Counted from the first letter of the stretch, positions 10,801 to 22,500 are shown. The stretch: DNA of 64,000 nucleotides from Narthecium ossifragum (GCA_963920575.1 OY986972.1:8878010-8942009), one strand, 5' to 3'. Program-made: numbers and translations. Notes: generated by a model not told the origin, from the letters alone.

Positions 10801-12153
10801 AAAGGAATCGGCTGAGAACCGATCCCCCAACAACACAAACTGTGTCCCATCGGGTGTCCAAGCGACCACCCTCCGGCGACCACAGTCGATGATAGCTCGG
10901 TATGCTGCTAACCAGTCCATACCGAGTATCACATCGAAGCCTGTCATGTCTAGCACCCGCAGGTCTAGACAGACACGGAGGCCTCCAACCTCCAAAGAAC
11001 AAGATCGACAGACCCGGTCTACCCTGACTGTGCCTCCGATCGGTGAATCTACAGACTGTGCCACCTCTAGGCAACTCGTCTCTAATCCTAGCGATGCCAC
11101 ACACATGCTAGCAATATAGGAATGAGACGCCCCAGAGTCTATCAGCATATCTACTAAAGAACTAGAAAGCTGAAAGATACCTCTGAGGACGGTTGGCTCT
11201 GCCGCTGCCTGCTGATACTGCTGCGGTTGCTGGTACTGTGGTGGCGGCTGATACAGCTGGACGGTGTCCTGCCGCTCGCGAACTGGGAGGGCAAACACCC
11301 GCCCCCGTTGGCCGCCTCTGCCTCTGGGACGCCCCGGCCCGCGTCCATCCCCGCTCCCCTGCCAGGCACCGGACCCTCCGCCTCTACTGCCTTGCGGCAT
11401 AGCGCCCTGCGCTCCTCGCGAAGTGCAGTCTCTACGGTAGTGCCCCGGCTGCCCGCACAGGTAGCAAGTGACTGACGCGCCCGGCTGTCGTCCCTGGTCC
11501 CCCCCTGACGAAGCCTGCCCAGATGGCCCGGCCGTCAGTAGAAACGGGGCTGGTGGGCTCGGTAGTGGCTGCTGGTACTGCGGTGCACGCTGTGGCCGCC
11601 GCTGAAAGGGCCGCTGACGCCACGGCTGCCCCCTACCGAACCCCCCTCTGCCCTGGGGTCGCTGCTGCTGCGAGCTGGTAGAGACCACCGGTGGAACTGC
11701 CCGGCGTCTCTCGTCCTGCGACTGCGCCTCTACAACTAAGGTGCAGTTCAGAACTGCTGTGTACGTCTGGAAGCGGTGGGAAGACGTCTGGCGCCTTATC
11801 TCTGGACGAAGACCCCACTCAAACTGCCGTGCCCTGGCCACTGGATCTGCTGCCACTGCCCCCGCAAAACGGACCAAGTGCGTAAACCGGTTGGCATACT
11901 GCTGCACGGTGCGAGTACCCTGCAAGAGGGACTGGTACTCGCGAGACAGGGCGTCACGCGTACTCTCCGGGAAGTACGCGTCCAAGAACAACGCCCTGAA
12001 CTCCTCCCACGTCGGCTCCTCTCCGTCACTGGTGTGCTGGGCAGTGCACCACCAGTCAAGGGCGTCACCATCAAGCTGGAACGCCGCAAGAAGCCGCCAG
12101 AACAAGGCAACACAAACAGAAAATGGAAAAGCACAACACATCAAAAGGAGCAT
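7822..12153 (-). CDS. gag-pol: Gag-Pol polyprotein of chromovirus B (1443 aa)
   Basis: A single open frame with domains in order: capsid core (about residues 25-150); CCHC knuckle ([14 protein letters not shown], 230-243); aspartic protease (DSGASHS, 339-345); reverse transcriptase with FVDD at 670-673; RNase H with catalytic-type Asp in YCDAS at 819 and the THDLELAAV segment; integrase zinc finger H1037, H1044, C1074, C1077; integrase DDE residues D1107, D1168 and E1204; chromodomain-like tail near 1400-1443. All key residues are present. Two defects are visible. The N-terminal gag segment found in A, A' and C is missing, so the frame begins in leader-like sequence. A TAG also ends the protein where copy A reads Gln, removing about 17 C-terminal residues. 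The protein would copy element RNA to DNA and insert it; whether this copy is competent is unknown. Confidence 0.9.
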   Translation of the reverse strand: MLLLMCCAFPFSVCVALFWRLLAAFQLDGDALDWWCTAQHTSDGEEPTWEEFRALFLDAYFPESTRDALSREYQSLLQGTRTVQQYANRFTHLVRFAGAVAADPVARARQFEWGLRPEIRRQTSSHRFQTYTAVLNCTLVVEAQSQDERRRAVPPVVSTSSQQQRPQGRGGFGRGQPWRQRPFQRRPQRAPQYQQPLPSPPAPFLLTAGPSGQASSGGDQGRQPGASVTCYLCGQPGHYRRDCTSRGAQGAMPQGSRGGGSGAWQGSGDGRGPGRPRGRGGQRGRVFALPVRERQDTVQLYQPPPQYQQPQQYQQAAAEPTVLRGIFQLSSSLVDMLIDSGASHSYIASMCVASLGLETSCLEVAQSVDSPIGGTVRVDRVCRSCSLEVGGLRVCLDLRVLDMTGFDVILGMDWLAAYRAIIDCGRRRVVAWTPDGTQFVLLGDRFSADSFACGVGRRGSELSALLASLSLFGSEGVQQSSFPRIVCDYTDVFPEVLPGLPPPREVDFEIDLVPGTAPISLPAFRMAPAEQNELRTQLDELTSRGFIRPSMSPWGAPVLFAKKKDGTLRLCIDYRRLNRVTVKNRYPMPRIDDLFDQLRGSSVFSKIDLRTGYHQLRVRDCDIPKTAFRTRYGLYEFVVMPFGLTNAPAAFMDLMQRIFRPFLDEFVVVFVDDILIYSRSEAEHERHLATVLQLLREHRLYAKASKFEFWLARVGFLRHVVSAAEISVDPAKVKAVVQWQRPRTVFEVRSFLGLAGYYRRFVRDFPKVARPLTRLTQKAVPFVWDDACERAFVNLRTSLTSAPVLIVPERGVGFSVYCDASGEGLGCVLMQEGHVVSYGSRQLKNHERNYPTHDLELAAVVFALKTWRHYLYGEKFLVFSDHKSLRHVFTQRDLNLRQRRWMGLLEDYDFALHYHPGKANVVADALSRQVRETRAAVAGLSARQWQALETAGQLGLEFEDRGSSSFLYAVQSMPAVLARVLEAQHSDPELEELRTAAGTEGADKDWTVSPDGGLRFRGRVAVPADPVLRDDVLREFHHSRFAVHPGGTKMYQDLRRQFWWRRMKRAVTEFVSRCLTCQKVKAEHQRTPGLLQPLPLAEWKWEHITMDFVTGLPRSPRGNDAIWVIVDRLTKSAHFLPMWVTDSTDRLGSLYVREVVRLHGVPVSIVSDRDPRFTRRFWRDFQEAVGTLLTFSTAFHPQTDGQSERTIQILEDMLRACVLDAGGSWEEHVPLVEFAYNNSYQSSLGVAPFEALYGRPCRSPVCWTVVGEASLTGPDIVRTSSERLVQIRQRLLTAQSRQKSFADQRRRPLEFAVGDRVFLRASPYRGSVRFGRGGKLAPRFVGPFEILERVGEVAYRLDLPQHMSVVHPTFHVSMLRKYHPDPSHVIRVDDIELEADASFVEQPVQVLDRRDQVLRGKTIPLVKVLWRHRGTEEVTWEREARMR

Positions 12154-12240
12154 GCACGGATGTTCTAGACATAGAACTAACCCATTCCACGCTCAATCTC
12201 AACCGAATCCTGATCCTAAACCCTGGGATCTACAACCTAT

Positions 12241-12252
12241 GCTCTGATACCA
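12241..12252 (-). other. Primer binding site (tRNA-iMet) of chromovirus B
   Basis: On the element strand TGGTATCAGAGC lies 3 bp after the 5' LTR end. It complements the 3' end of initiator tRNA-Met. Confidence 0.85.
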
Positions 12253-12255
12253 AGC

Positions 12256-14682
12256 TGTCGCACACCGACCCGCGAAAGCCCAACCGTGCCGGGCGACGCG
12301 AACCGGAACCTAACCAACGCGGAAAAAGAACGACGAGGGTTCCCTCTAACCTATTGGTCTCCCTAGCAATTCATCAAAGCCCCCAATTAAAACAATATCA
12401 AAAGGCAAAACCTCGAATCTCAGATTAAAACTCAAGTATTTTTTTATACAAAACCTCGGAGAGGGGAAGTTCAAATACAATATTACTCCCGTAGGAGTAT
12501 CTAACATAAGGGTAAAAGCGGTAAATATTGCCACCTCTCAAAAGCCACCAGGCGCCGCCGCACCGCCGTCCAACTGCCCGGTAGGGGCCACAGAGGAAGA
12601 ACTGACGCCTGCACCTGCAAAACGCAGCCCGGGTAGGTGTGAGCACTAAGCTCAGTAGGGATCTACACTACGACACACAGAAGGAAGAGGGAAACGCAAC
12701 AGTGTCGTCCTCAAGTGGAATCTGGGTGTATACAGTGGTCCCATAACGCCACCGCGTGTCCCTGAGGCCCACGATCATGGTCTTCCAGCCGAGCTGGTCA
12801 CATGTCAGGTCACACTCAGTAGCAGGAAACGACACTGCTAACTCTCAACAGGACACTGAACACTGTTTGGTGGGAAGAGACACCACTGAGTAGGCAAAAC
12901 CTCTACTCAAGAGTTTTAAGAAAAGCCGGACACCGGCTACACCTCGGATCCGACTCGAGGCCGACACGACCTCTACAATCATCAAACATCATGTGTACCA
13001 GTCCTCTAAGCCTATCATCGGATCGACTGGACATCACAATTCAACCGGGTCCTAACAGCCCAACCCCGGTCCTATGGCTAAGTCCGAGCTTCCAGCCTCG
13101 GGACGGCGACCCAAGGATCACCCACGCCCTAACCAATGCAACTAATGCACACAACAACGATGCATGCTATGACATACACAGATAATAAGAAAGGCATGCA
13201 ACAGTATGTTAGGCATCATAAAAGTCTACTGGATCGCTGCAGCGGTACTACCAACCACTGCCAGCCGATCCGCAGCGGGTCCCGGCATTTCGACGGTACC
13301 GCGACCGTCAACCGCGGACTCCTGCAACGGGAACCAACCCCGAAAACGATGATGTACAAAACACAATATAATATTATATTCCGAAATATAATATTATATT
13401 CAAAAACACCCAAAGCCTCTACTTAGGGGCTAATTGATCCCGTCGATCCGACGTCCAAACAACGTCGGATTCAAGATCCAATTTAACCACCAGTAGGTGT
13501 ATATACCAGGATCATCATATCCAAATTTTATAAACATCCAACGGTTGGATTAACGGGAAACATTAATCAAAAGTCGCTGATTAAACCAACTTACCCTTTA
13601 ATTGCTGCAACGCAGCCCTCCAGCAAACAAACCATAAGAAATCGTACATAAATCGGAAAAATACGAAACAAGATGAAATGGAAAGATAACGAATAGTTCT
13701 ACAACTCTTATGTTTATGCAATGCCAATATCATGTACTCACCGGCCGGAAAACTCGCCGCAAGCCGGCTGTTTCTCAAGAACAGCAGAAAACCAGAAATC
13801 CGAGACTAATCTTGCATAAAACCTACTCAAATCTCAACCGATTGACATGAAACTTAAATCAGTTATTCTAACATGTATAAGGAACCAAACAAAGCAAGGA
13901 TCAACAAGATCCAACGGCTAGATCTCAAGAAAACCCGAAAAGAACACCAGTAGGTATAACCCTACCTAGCTGCGCTTTCCTCGGCTGATTCCCCGCGATT
14001 TGATCGCCAACAAGCTGCCAAATCACACCAGGAGCCTTCCTCTCGTTGTCACGAATCCAACGAGCCAAAGAACACCCAATTTGGTGGCCGGAGGAGGGAG
14101 AACGGAGGGAAAGAAGTTCGCCGGCGGAGAAGGGAAGAAACAGAGCACCGCGGGAAAGAGAGAAGCAAGGAAGAAGAGAGAAGAGAAAGAGGAAGAGGAG
14201 GGGAAGAAAAGGAGGGTAAAGCCTGGGGAAAGGCCGGGAAAACGGGAAAAAGCTGGGGAAAAAGGAGGGGAAGACTTCTCTCCCTGACAGGGGAGAGCGA
14301 CGGCCGACGGCCGTCCTCGCGAAAGAGAAAACCCACCGACTCGATCATGATCGATCTCCAGGGCATGTGAGATCGATCTCCTTTGCAATCGAGATCGATC
14401 TCCTTGAAATCCAGATCGATCTTCTTTGCAAAAAGGGCCAGATCGATCTCCCTAGCCATCCAGATCGATCTCCTTTACTCAAAAAGGCAAACTTGGGCTA
14501 AAACACAAGCCCAAGCTCAGATCTTCCGATCTCGGGTTCACCTAGCCATTCTAAACAAACACGAACACAGACAAGGCCAGTGTGTGCACACGCGGGTGTG
14601 AAATAAACCAACAAGACGCAATTTACCAAATTGCCCTTGCGGTCTACAGCGAGCCACAGGTGTAGAGGGGCAGGTCCTCACA
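12256..14682 (-). repeat. 5' LTR of chromovirus B
   Basis: 2427 bp, TGTGAGGACCTGCC...GACA on the element strand. It is the fuller of B's two LTRs, keeping the 158-bp block at 12929-13086. It shows the GATCGATC array (about 14349-14470), AT-rich dyads near 13364-13400, and a purine-rich stretch (about 14095-14260). Confidence 0.9.
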
Positions 14683-16308
14683 TGAGTGACACTTGGCGAT
14701 AGTGTTGCAGCTACTTCGGGAGGATCGGCTTTATGCCAACGCTTCCAAGTGCGAGTTTTGGCTTGCACAGGTGGCATTCCTTGGACACGTGGTGTCGGCA
14801 GCAGGGATCTCGGTTGACCCGGCCAAGGTCGAGGCATCCGCCAGTTGAGTCTAGTAGTCGTAGGTTTCCCCCCTCGTGTCCCGGCCCGGTCTAGGTCCTG
14901 CGGGTCGGGGCGCGACAGGTGCAGTGGCAGAGACCGAGGATAGACAGTGTTCGAGGTCCGTAGTTTCCTAGGCCTGGCGGGTTACTACAGATGGTTCGTG
15001 CGGGACTTCTCCAAAGTTACCGGACCATCGACCAAACTAACACGGAAGGCCATCCCGTTCGTATGGGATGATGCTTGTGAGCGAGTCTTCGTATCGTTCT
15101 GGTGGCGCGGGATGAAGAGGGCAGTGACGGAGTTCGTATCGCGCTGCCTTACCTGTCAGAAGGTCAAGGCAGAGCACCAGCGGACTCCGGGGTTACTTCA
15201 GCCGCTTCCACTAGCTGAGTGGAAGTGGGAGCACATCACGATGGACTTCGTGACCGGGCTACCGAGATCTCCTAGGGGTAATGACGCGATTTGGGTCATC
15301 GTCGATCGATTGACCAAATCGGCGCACTTCCTGCCTATGCGAACGACAGACTCGACGGACAGGTTGGGTAGCTTGTACGTCAGAGAGGTGGTCAGACTAC
15401 ACGGAGTTCCAGTTTCTATCGTGTCAGACCATGACCCCAGGTTCACCAGCAGGTTCTTGCGAGACTTTCAGGGGGCAGTTGGCACACTCCTGACTTTCAG
15501 TACGGCTTTCCATCCGCAGACAGACGGGCAGTCAGAGCGGACGATCCAGATCTTGGAGGACATGCTGAGAGCATGTGTTCTCAACGCAGGAGGTAGCTGG
15601 GAGGAGCACGTTCCCTTGGTGGAGTTCACCTACAACAACAGCTACCAGTCCAGTCTTGGAGTAGCACCTTTCGAGGCGTTGTACGGTAGGTCGTGTCGTT
15701 CCCCAGTGTGCTGGACAGAGGTTGGAGAGGCTTCACTCACCGGTCCAGACATCGTCAGGCGATCGTCAGAGAGGTTAGTGCAGATCAGGCAGAGACTTTT
15801 GACGGCTCAGAGCCGACAGAGGAGTTATGCAGATCAGAGGCGACGACCGTTGAAGTTTGCAATCGGCGACCGAGTGTTCTTACGAGCATTGCCGTACAGA
15901 GGTTCTGTCAGGTTTGGCAGAGGTGGTAAGTTGGCGCCGAGGTTTGTCGGGTCGTTTGAGATCCTAGAGAGGGTCGGCGAGGTAGCTTACCACCTGGATC
16001 TTCCTCAACACATGTCTGTTGTGCACCCGACTTTCCATGTGTCGATGTTGAGGAAGTACCATCCAGACCCGTCTCATGTCATCAGGGTGGATGACATTGA
16101 GCTTGAGGCAGATGCGAGCTTTGTTGAGCAGCCGAATCGGGTACTTGACCGGAGGGATCAGGTCTTGCGGGGCAAGACAATTCCCTTGGTCAAGGTACTG
16201 TGGAGGCACAGAGGCACCGAGGAGATAACCTGGGAGCGCGAGGTGCGCATGCGGCAGGAGTTTCCGCAGCTGTTAACTTCTCGAGGTACTTCTAGTCCTG
16301 TCTTCTAG
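14683..16308 (+). pseudogene. pol: Rest of pol of chromovirus A: RT end, integrase, chromodomain tail
   Basis: This resumes copy A's RT frame right after the target site of copy B (residues [11 protein letters not shown]). An 81-bp LTR scrap breaks it at 14837-14917. From 14947 the frame is open for about 453 residues. It joins the start of the connection/RNase H region (DDACERVFV) directly to the integrase zinc finger end (FWWRGMKRAV), so RNase H and the two His of the zinc finger are lost. Integrase then continues with TMDF, IVSDHDPRF and [11 protein letters not shown], followed by a complete chromodomain-like tail ending MRQEFPQLLTSRG. That end gives the native C-terminus that copy B lacks. 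Confidence 0.88.
14837..14917 (+). repeat. LTR 3'-end scrap inside pol of chromovirus A
   Basis: 81 bp ending GGGTCGGGGCGCGACA, exactly the 3' end of this LTR family, between GTCGAGGCA and GTGCAGTGGCAG of the pol frame. Its upstream part (CTAGTAGTCGTAGG) matches neither A nor B LTRs, so it comes from a related subfamily. No target duplication is visible. Confidence 0.75.
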
Positions 16309-16381
16309 TGTAGCTGTTTTGTTGTTCCGAGCCCTACCCTTATCGAATCTCGGGACGAGATTTCCTTTAAGGATATTAGGA

Positions 16382-18872
16382 TGTGAGGACCTGTCTCTCT
16401 ATCCCTGTGGCTCATTGTAGACCGCAAGGGCAATTTGGTAAAATTGCGTCTTGTTGGTTTGTTTCACACTCGCGTGTGCACACACTGACCTTGTTTGTGT
16501 TAGTACTTGATTAAAATGGTTAGGTGGATCCGGGATCGAAAGATCCCAGCTTGGGCCCGCGGAAGCTTGCTTTTGGGCAGCTTACAGCCCTTGAGCGATC
16601 GATCGCTCCTAGGAGCGATCGATCGGACTCGTGAGCGAGTCGGTGGGTTTTTGACCCGTTCGGATCGATCCAAGTGTTTTGGATCGATCCAAGTGTTTTG
16701 GATCGATCCAACCTGTCTCGGATCGATCTAACTTGGCATGGGATCGATCCGAACTCGGAGTCGGTGGCTTTCTCTCTTTCACGAGGACGGTCGTCGGCCG
16801 TCGCTCTCTCTTGTCAGAAGGGGAGGACTTTCCCTCCCCTCCTTCCCCTTTCCCCCGGCTTTCTCGGCTTTCCCCCGGGCTTTCCTTCCTCTTCTCTTCC
16901 TTCTCTTCCCTTCTCTTCTTCTTCCTTCTTTCTCTTCTTTCCTGCAGAGCCCTGCTTCCTCTGTTTTCTTCCGGCAGCCCCTTCTTCTTCTTCGTTCTCC
17001 CTCCTCCGGCCACCGTTTTGGGCGTTCCAAGGCTTGTTGGATCCGTGGCAACGAGAGGAAGATCCCTGAAGTAGTTTGGAGCTGCATTGGTGACCAGTTC
17101 ACGGGGAATCAACTGAAGAATGCGCTGTTCGGTAGGTGTTCTACCTACTGATGTTGTTAAGTGGGTTTCTCCTAGTCTAGACGTTGGATCTTGTTGATCT
17201 TTGTGTTGTTGGCTTCCTCTTGCTTAGTGGAATTTCTGATATAAGTTTCATGATCCTTGGTTGAGATTTTAGTAGGATTTATGCATGATTAATTTCGGAA
17301 TTTCCGGTTTCTGCTGTTCTTGAAGAACAGTCGGCTTGCGGCGAGTTTTCCGGCGTGTACGTGCCCTATCTTGGGTTGTGATGAACATAAGAGTTGTAGA
17401 TTTTTGAATCTACTCTCCAACTCAACCGATTTCATATTTTTTCGATTTTCCTACGAATTGTTATGATTTTCGCACTGGAGGGCTGCGTTGCAGCAATAAC
17501 TTGGTAAGTTAGAGTTAGATCGATCGGACTTGTGAGCCCGATCGATCGGACTATACTTGGTAAGTTAGTTTTGATTAGCGGTTTTGATTAGTGTTTTTCC
17601 GCTAATCCAACCGTTGGATGTTTATGGATTTTGGATATGTTGATCCCTGCATGTAGATCTACTGGTGGCTAAATTGGATCTCGAATCCGACATCATTTGG
17701 ACGTCGGATCGACGGGTCAATTAGCCTCTAGTAGAGAACTTTTGGTGTTTTGAATATAATATTATATGTCAGATTATAATATTATATTTCTGCTGTTTAT
17801 CAGCGGTTTTCAGGGTTGCTTCCCGGTGCACGAGTCCGCGGTTGACGGTCGCGGTACTGTCGTAATGCCGGGACCCACTGCGGATCGGATGGCAGCGGTT
17901 GGTTGTATCGCTGAAGCGATCCGGTTGACTTATATGCTGCTTTGACATACTGTTGCATGCCTATCTACTGTTTGTGTATGTTCATAGCATGCATCCTCTG
18001 TTGTGCATTAGTTGCATTGGTTAGGGCGTGGGTGATCTGTGGGTCGCCGTCCCGAGGCTGGAAGCTCGGACTTAGCCCTAGGACCGGGGTTGGGTAGTTT
18101 GGACCCGGTTCGAATTGTGGTGTCCAGTCGATTCGATGATAGGCTTAGATGACTGGTACACTGGTTGCTTGATGATTATAGAGGTCGTGTCGGCCTCGAG
18201 TCGGATGCTGAGGTGTAGCCGGTATTCCACTGTGTTGACTCTTGAGTAGAGAGGTGATCTCCTCAGCGGTGCCTTTTCCCGCCTGCAGTGTTGGGTCCCT
18301 GCATGTGAGTCAGCAGTGTTTGTTCCTGCTTACTGAGCGCTGCTCCTGGGCCTCAGGGACACGCGGTGGGGTTATGGGACCCCTGTATACACCCAGGTCT
18401 TGCTTGAGGGCGACACTGTTGCGTTCCCCCTTCCTTCTGTGTGACGTAGTGTAGAACCCTACTGAGCTTAGTGCTCACACCTATCCGGGCTGCGTTTTGC
18501 AGGTGCAGGCGTCAGTTTTTCTTCTGTGGCCCTACCGGGCAGTTGGTCGGCGGTGCGGCGGCGCCTGGTGGACTTTGAGAGGTGGCAATCTTTACTGCTT
18601 TTATACCTTATGTTAGATAGTCTCCTACGGGAATAATGTTGTATTTGAATCTTCCCCTCTTCGAGAATATGTATATTAAATTCACTTGGGTTTGAAATCT
18701 ATGGTTCGAGGCTTATTAAATTATTGTTTTTAAATTGAGGGTGTTTTGTGATAAACTGCTAGGGAGACCAATAGGTTAGAGGGAACCCTCGCCAGCTTTG
18801 TTTTTCGCGTTTCGTTAGGTTCCGGTTCGCGTCGCCCGGTCCAGTTGGGCTTTCGCGGGTCGGGGCGCGACA
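16382..18872 (+). repeat. 3' LTR of chromovirus A, also 5' LTR of tandem copy A'
   Basis: TGTGAGGACCTGTC...GGGGCGCGACA, 2491 bp, the longest LTR of the family here. It follows the end of copy A's pol, yet is itself directly followed by a primer site and a gag leader. It therefore serves as the shared LTR between A and A'. It contains the 30-bp palindrome (16596-16625) and five GGATCGATCC-type sites. Confidence 0.9.
16596..16750. repeat. GATCGATC palindrome array in the 3' LTR of A
   Basis: The 30-bp palindrome (16596-16625) is followed by sites at 16662, 16681, 16700, 16720 and 16741, spaced 19-21 bp. This is one 19-bp unit more than in the 5' LTR, so the array grows or shrinks by unit duplication. 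Confidence 0.9.
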
Positions 18873-19768
18873 GCTTGGTATCAGAGCATAGGTTGTAGAT
18901 CCCAGGGTTTAGGATCAGGATTCGGTTGAGATTGAGCATGGAATGGGTTAACTCTATGTCTAGAACATCCGTGCATGCTCCTTTTGATGTGTTATGCTTT
19001 TCCACTTTATGTTGTGCTGCTTTGTCTTGGGTTTCGAACGAGTGGACGCTCGTTTGTCATTGGTGATTGCGCAGATGTCGGGAGCTCGAGGCCGACCTTC
19101 GGTTGTTGGTCGGGGTGGGGCACGACTTGATCGACCCGCCCGACCAGACAGGGTAGCACCTGTCAGGGAGGTCAGAGCTAGACGGGCTAAGCCATCACCA
19201 GCGACGGTTTCGGTCGCACGGGAGGCGGCCCTTCTCGCCGAGGAGGGGGTTCTCGCTCCGGTCGATGGGCGGACCGCTGCGGCTGTCTTGTTGGACCTTC
19301 TGCAGCTGGACCCATCTAGGTTCAGTGGTGAGGCAGCAGATTCAGTGGCCAGTGCACGTGCGTTCGAGTGGGGGCTTCGATCAGAGATCAAGCGATGGAC
19401 CCGTTCTTACCTCTTCCAGGCGTACTTAGTAGTTCTGGACTGCGCCTTGGCAGTAGAGGCGCAAATGCGAGACTAGAGGTGCCGGGCAGTTCCACTGGCA
19501 TCCTCTACCAGCGCACCGCAGAGACCCCAGTTCAGTGGGGGATTCAGCAGAGGGCACCAGCAGCGGCATCAGCAACGCTTTCAGCAGCGGTCGCAGCGCC
19601 CGCAGCAGTTCCAGGCACAGTCGCCGAGTCTGCCAGGCCACTTTCTCCTGACGGCCAAGCCATCTGGGCAGGCTCCGTCAGGGAGAGGCCAGGGTCAGCA
19701 GCCTGATAGCGCGTCAGTTACATGCTTCTCTTGCGGGCAGCTAGGACACTACCGTAGGGACTGCCACA
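18873..19768 (+). pseudogene. gag: Leader and gag of tandem chromovirus A'
   Basis: This nearly repeats 3298-4188: leader, Gly/Arg-rich gag N-terminus (GARGRPSVVGRGG), the same loss of the capsid core, the same TAG after MRD (19474-19476), and the CCHC knuckle (CFSCGQLGHYRRDC, ending near 19765). It stops abruptly where sequence of opposite orientation begins. The shared deletion and stop show that A and A' descend from the same defective copy. Confidence 0.85.
18876..18887 (+). other. Primer binding site of tandem copy A'
   Basis: TGGTATCAGAGC, 3 bp after the LTR end, a perfect match to the initiator-Met priming site of this family. Confidence 0.85.
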
Positions 19769-22500
19769 CCCACGCTGACAACCCTGCAACTGCTGCTATG
19801 GTGTCTCTCACCTGCCTGCTCAGCGCGTCTACTACGACATTTGCCTTAGCAAGATGGTAATGTAACTCAAAGTCGTAGTCCTCCAGTAGCTCCATCCAGC
19901 GTCGCTGCCTCGGATTGAGGTCACGTTGGGTGAAAACCTGCCTCTTACTCTTTTGGCTCGAGAAGATAGAATACTTCTCGTCATAAAGGTAGTGACGCCA
20001 AGTCTTCAGGGGAAAGACCACTGTTGCTTGCTCCAAGTCGTGAGTCGGGTAGTTCCTCTCATGTTTCTTCAGCTGACGAGAACCATAGGAAACTACGTGC
20101 CCCTCCTGCATGAGGACACACCCCAAACCCTCACCGTTGGCGTCACAATAGACACTGTAACCAACGCATCGCTCGGGGATGATCAGTACCGGCGCACTGG
20201 CATATAGCCGATGCTCCCGAAGTAGCTGCAACACTGTCGCCAAGTGTCACTCTTGCTCCGCCTCTGACCGAGAGTAGATCAGAATGTCGTCGACGAACAC
20301 CACCACGAACTCGTCTAGGAAAAGCCGGAAGATTCTCTACATGAGATCCATGAACGCTGCTGGTGGGTTCGTCAGCCCAAATGGCATCACCACGAACTCG
20401 TAAAGGTCGTACCGAGTCCGGAAAGTCGTCTTCGGGATGTCACAATCCCGAACCCTCAACTGGTGGTAGCCTGTGCGGAGGACGATCTTCGACAACACTG
20501 AAGATCCTAGCAGCTGGTCAAACAGGTCGTCAATCCTCGACATCAGATACCTGTTTTTCACCGTCACCCTGTTGAGCCGCCTGTAGTCTATGCAAAGTCG
20601 AAGGGTACTATCCTTCTTCTCTGCGAACAACACTGGCGCCCCCCAGGGAGACATGCTGGGACAGAAGAAGCCTCTGTTGTTCAGCTCATCCAACTGGGTC
20701 CTCAACTCACTCTGTTCTGCTGGTGCCATCCTGAAAGCTGGGAGAGAGATCGGTGCGGTACCTGGTACTAGATTGATCTCAAAATCGACCTCTCTGGGCG
20801 GTGGTAGCCCCGACAACACCTCGGGAAACACGTCGGGGTAGTCGCACATGATCCTGGGAAAACTGCTCTGCTGCACTCCCTCAGAACCGAATAGGGATAG
20901 GCTAGCCAACAAGGCTGAGAGCTCGCTGCTACGCCTCCCCACACAACAAGCAAAGGAATCGGCTGAGAACCGATCCCCCAACAACACAAACTGTGTCCCG
21001 TTGGGTGTCCAAGCGACCACCCTCCGGCGACCACAGTCGATGATAGCTCGGTATGCTGCTAACCAGTCCATACCGAGTATCACATCAAAGCCCGTCATGT
21101 CTAGCACCCGCAGGTCTAGACTGACACGGAGGCCTCCAACCTCCAAAGAACAACATCGATAGACCCGGTCTACCCTGACTACCCCACCGATCGATGAGTT
21201 TACTAATTGTGCCACCTCTAGCCAAGTCGTCTCTAATTCTAGCGATGCCACACACATGCTAGCAACAAAGGAATGACACGCCCCAGAGTCTATCAGCACA
21301 TCTACTAAAGAACTAGAAAGCTGAAAGGTACCTCTGAGCACAGATGGCTCTGCCACTGCCTGCTGGTACTGCTGTGGCGACTGGTAAAGTTGCACGGTGT
21401 CCGGCTGCCCATGCTCCAGGAGAGCAAACACACGCCCCCGCTGGGCACCTCCACCTCTGGAGCGACTCGGTCCAGCCCCTGATCCAAGCCCACCACTGCT
21501 CCCCTGCCAAGCACCGGACCCTCCACCTCTACTGGCATGCGGCATAGCGCCCCGCGCTCCTCGCAGGAGACAGTCCCAACGGAAGTGTCCCGGCTGCCCG
21601 CACTGGAAAAACGTGGCTGACGCGCCACCAGGCTACTGACCCTAGCCCCCCCTTGACGGAGCCTGCCCAGACGGCCCAGCTGTCAGGAGAAACTGGCCTA
21701 CTGGACTCAGTAGCTGCGGCTGAAACTGTTGTGGGCGCTGCGACTGCTGCTCGAAAGGTCGCTGACGCCGCCGCTGGCCTCTGTCGAATCCCCCTCTGAA
21801 TTGGGGTCTCTGCGGTGTACTGGTAGAGACTGTCGATGGAATTGCCCGGCGTCTCTCGTCCTGCAACTGCGCCTCCACTACCAAGGCGCAGTCCAGAACT
21901 GCTGCGTGCGTCTAGAAACGGTGGGAACACGTCTGTCGTCTGATCTATCAAAGGCCCCACTCGAACTGCCATGTCCTGGCCATCGGATCTGCTGCTACTG
22001 CTCCCGCAAAACGAACTAGGTGAGTAAACCGGGTGACATAAAGCTACATAGAGCGAGTACCCTGCTGAAGGGACTGGTACTCGCGGGACAGTGCGCTCAA
22101 CGAAGAGAGAGTCGAGAACGCGCGTGACTCCTCAGAGCCAGTCGTCTACTGTGGTCGGATCTCCAGTCTCACCGCTGAACCTAGGTGGATTCATCCGCTG
22201 AAAATCCATCATGACCGCCGCCGCGGCCCGCCCATCGACCGGAGTGAGAACCCCCTCCTCGGCGAGAAGGGTCTCCTGCCATGCGACCGAAACCGTCGCT
22301 GGTGATGTCCCAGTCCGTCAAGCTTGTACCGCCCTAGCGGGAACCTACCTACTCGGTCGGCAGGCCGATCGGGTCGTGCCTTGCCCCGACCGATAACTGA
22401 AGTCCGGTCTCGAACTCCCGACATCTGCGCAATCACCAACAACAAACGAGCATTCACTCGTTAGAAGCCCCAAAACAAACAGTACAGACAGAATGTGGAA
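19769..22500 (-). pseudogene. gag-pol: gag-PR-RT-RNase H fragments of chromovirus C
   Basis: Readable blocks in order on the - strand: gag N-terminus (about 22457-22209), gag end with a damaged zinc knuckle ([10 protein letters not shown], about 21600), protease with DSGACHS (near 21290) and RT through [16 protein letters not shown] (21545-20337). The RT catalytic region follows after a stop. A deletion then joins into RNase H with YCDANGEG (20243-19770). The frame changes several times. An Asp-to-Glu-type loss is not the issue; large deletions and frameshifts kill it. Confidence 0.85.

Larger units (their letters stand above)
5427..14682 (-). mobile_element. Chromovirus copy B, nearly intact, nested in copy A
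   Basis: This element is complete in outline. It has LTRs at 12256-14682 (5') and 5427-7697 (3'), the initiator-Met primer site at 12241-12252, and one uninterrupted gag-pol frame (12153-7822). Flanks TGAGC (5422-5426) and TGAGT (14683-14687) are the 5-bp target duplication with one change. Copy A's RT reading frame rejoins across the insertion. B belongs to the same family as A but lies in the opposite orientation. It is much younger than A, since its coding frame is open and its LTRs differ by few bases apart from one deletion. Confidence 0.93.
1657..18872 (+). mobile_element. Chromovirus copy A (Ty3/gypsy), split by copy B
   Basis: Two direct LTRs (1657-3297 and 16382-18872) flank an internal region with primer site, gag, protease, RT, integrase and a C-terminal chromodomain-like tail. 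The domain order PR-RT-RH-INT-chromodomain and tRNA-iMet priming are those of plant chromoviruses; the tail resembles the Tekay/Del clade. Copy A is old and dead: it has stops in gag and RT, a lost capsid core, a lost RNase H, an 80-bp LTR scrap in pol, and the 9.3-kb copy B inserted in RT. Family assignment is secure, clade less so. Confidence 0.9.
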
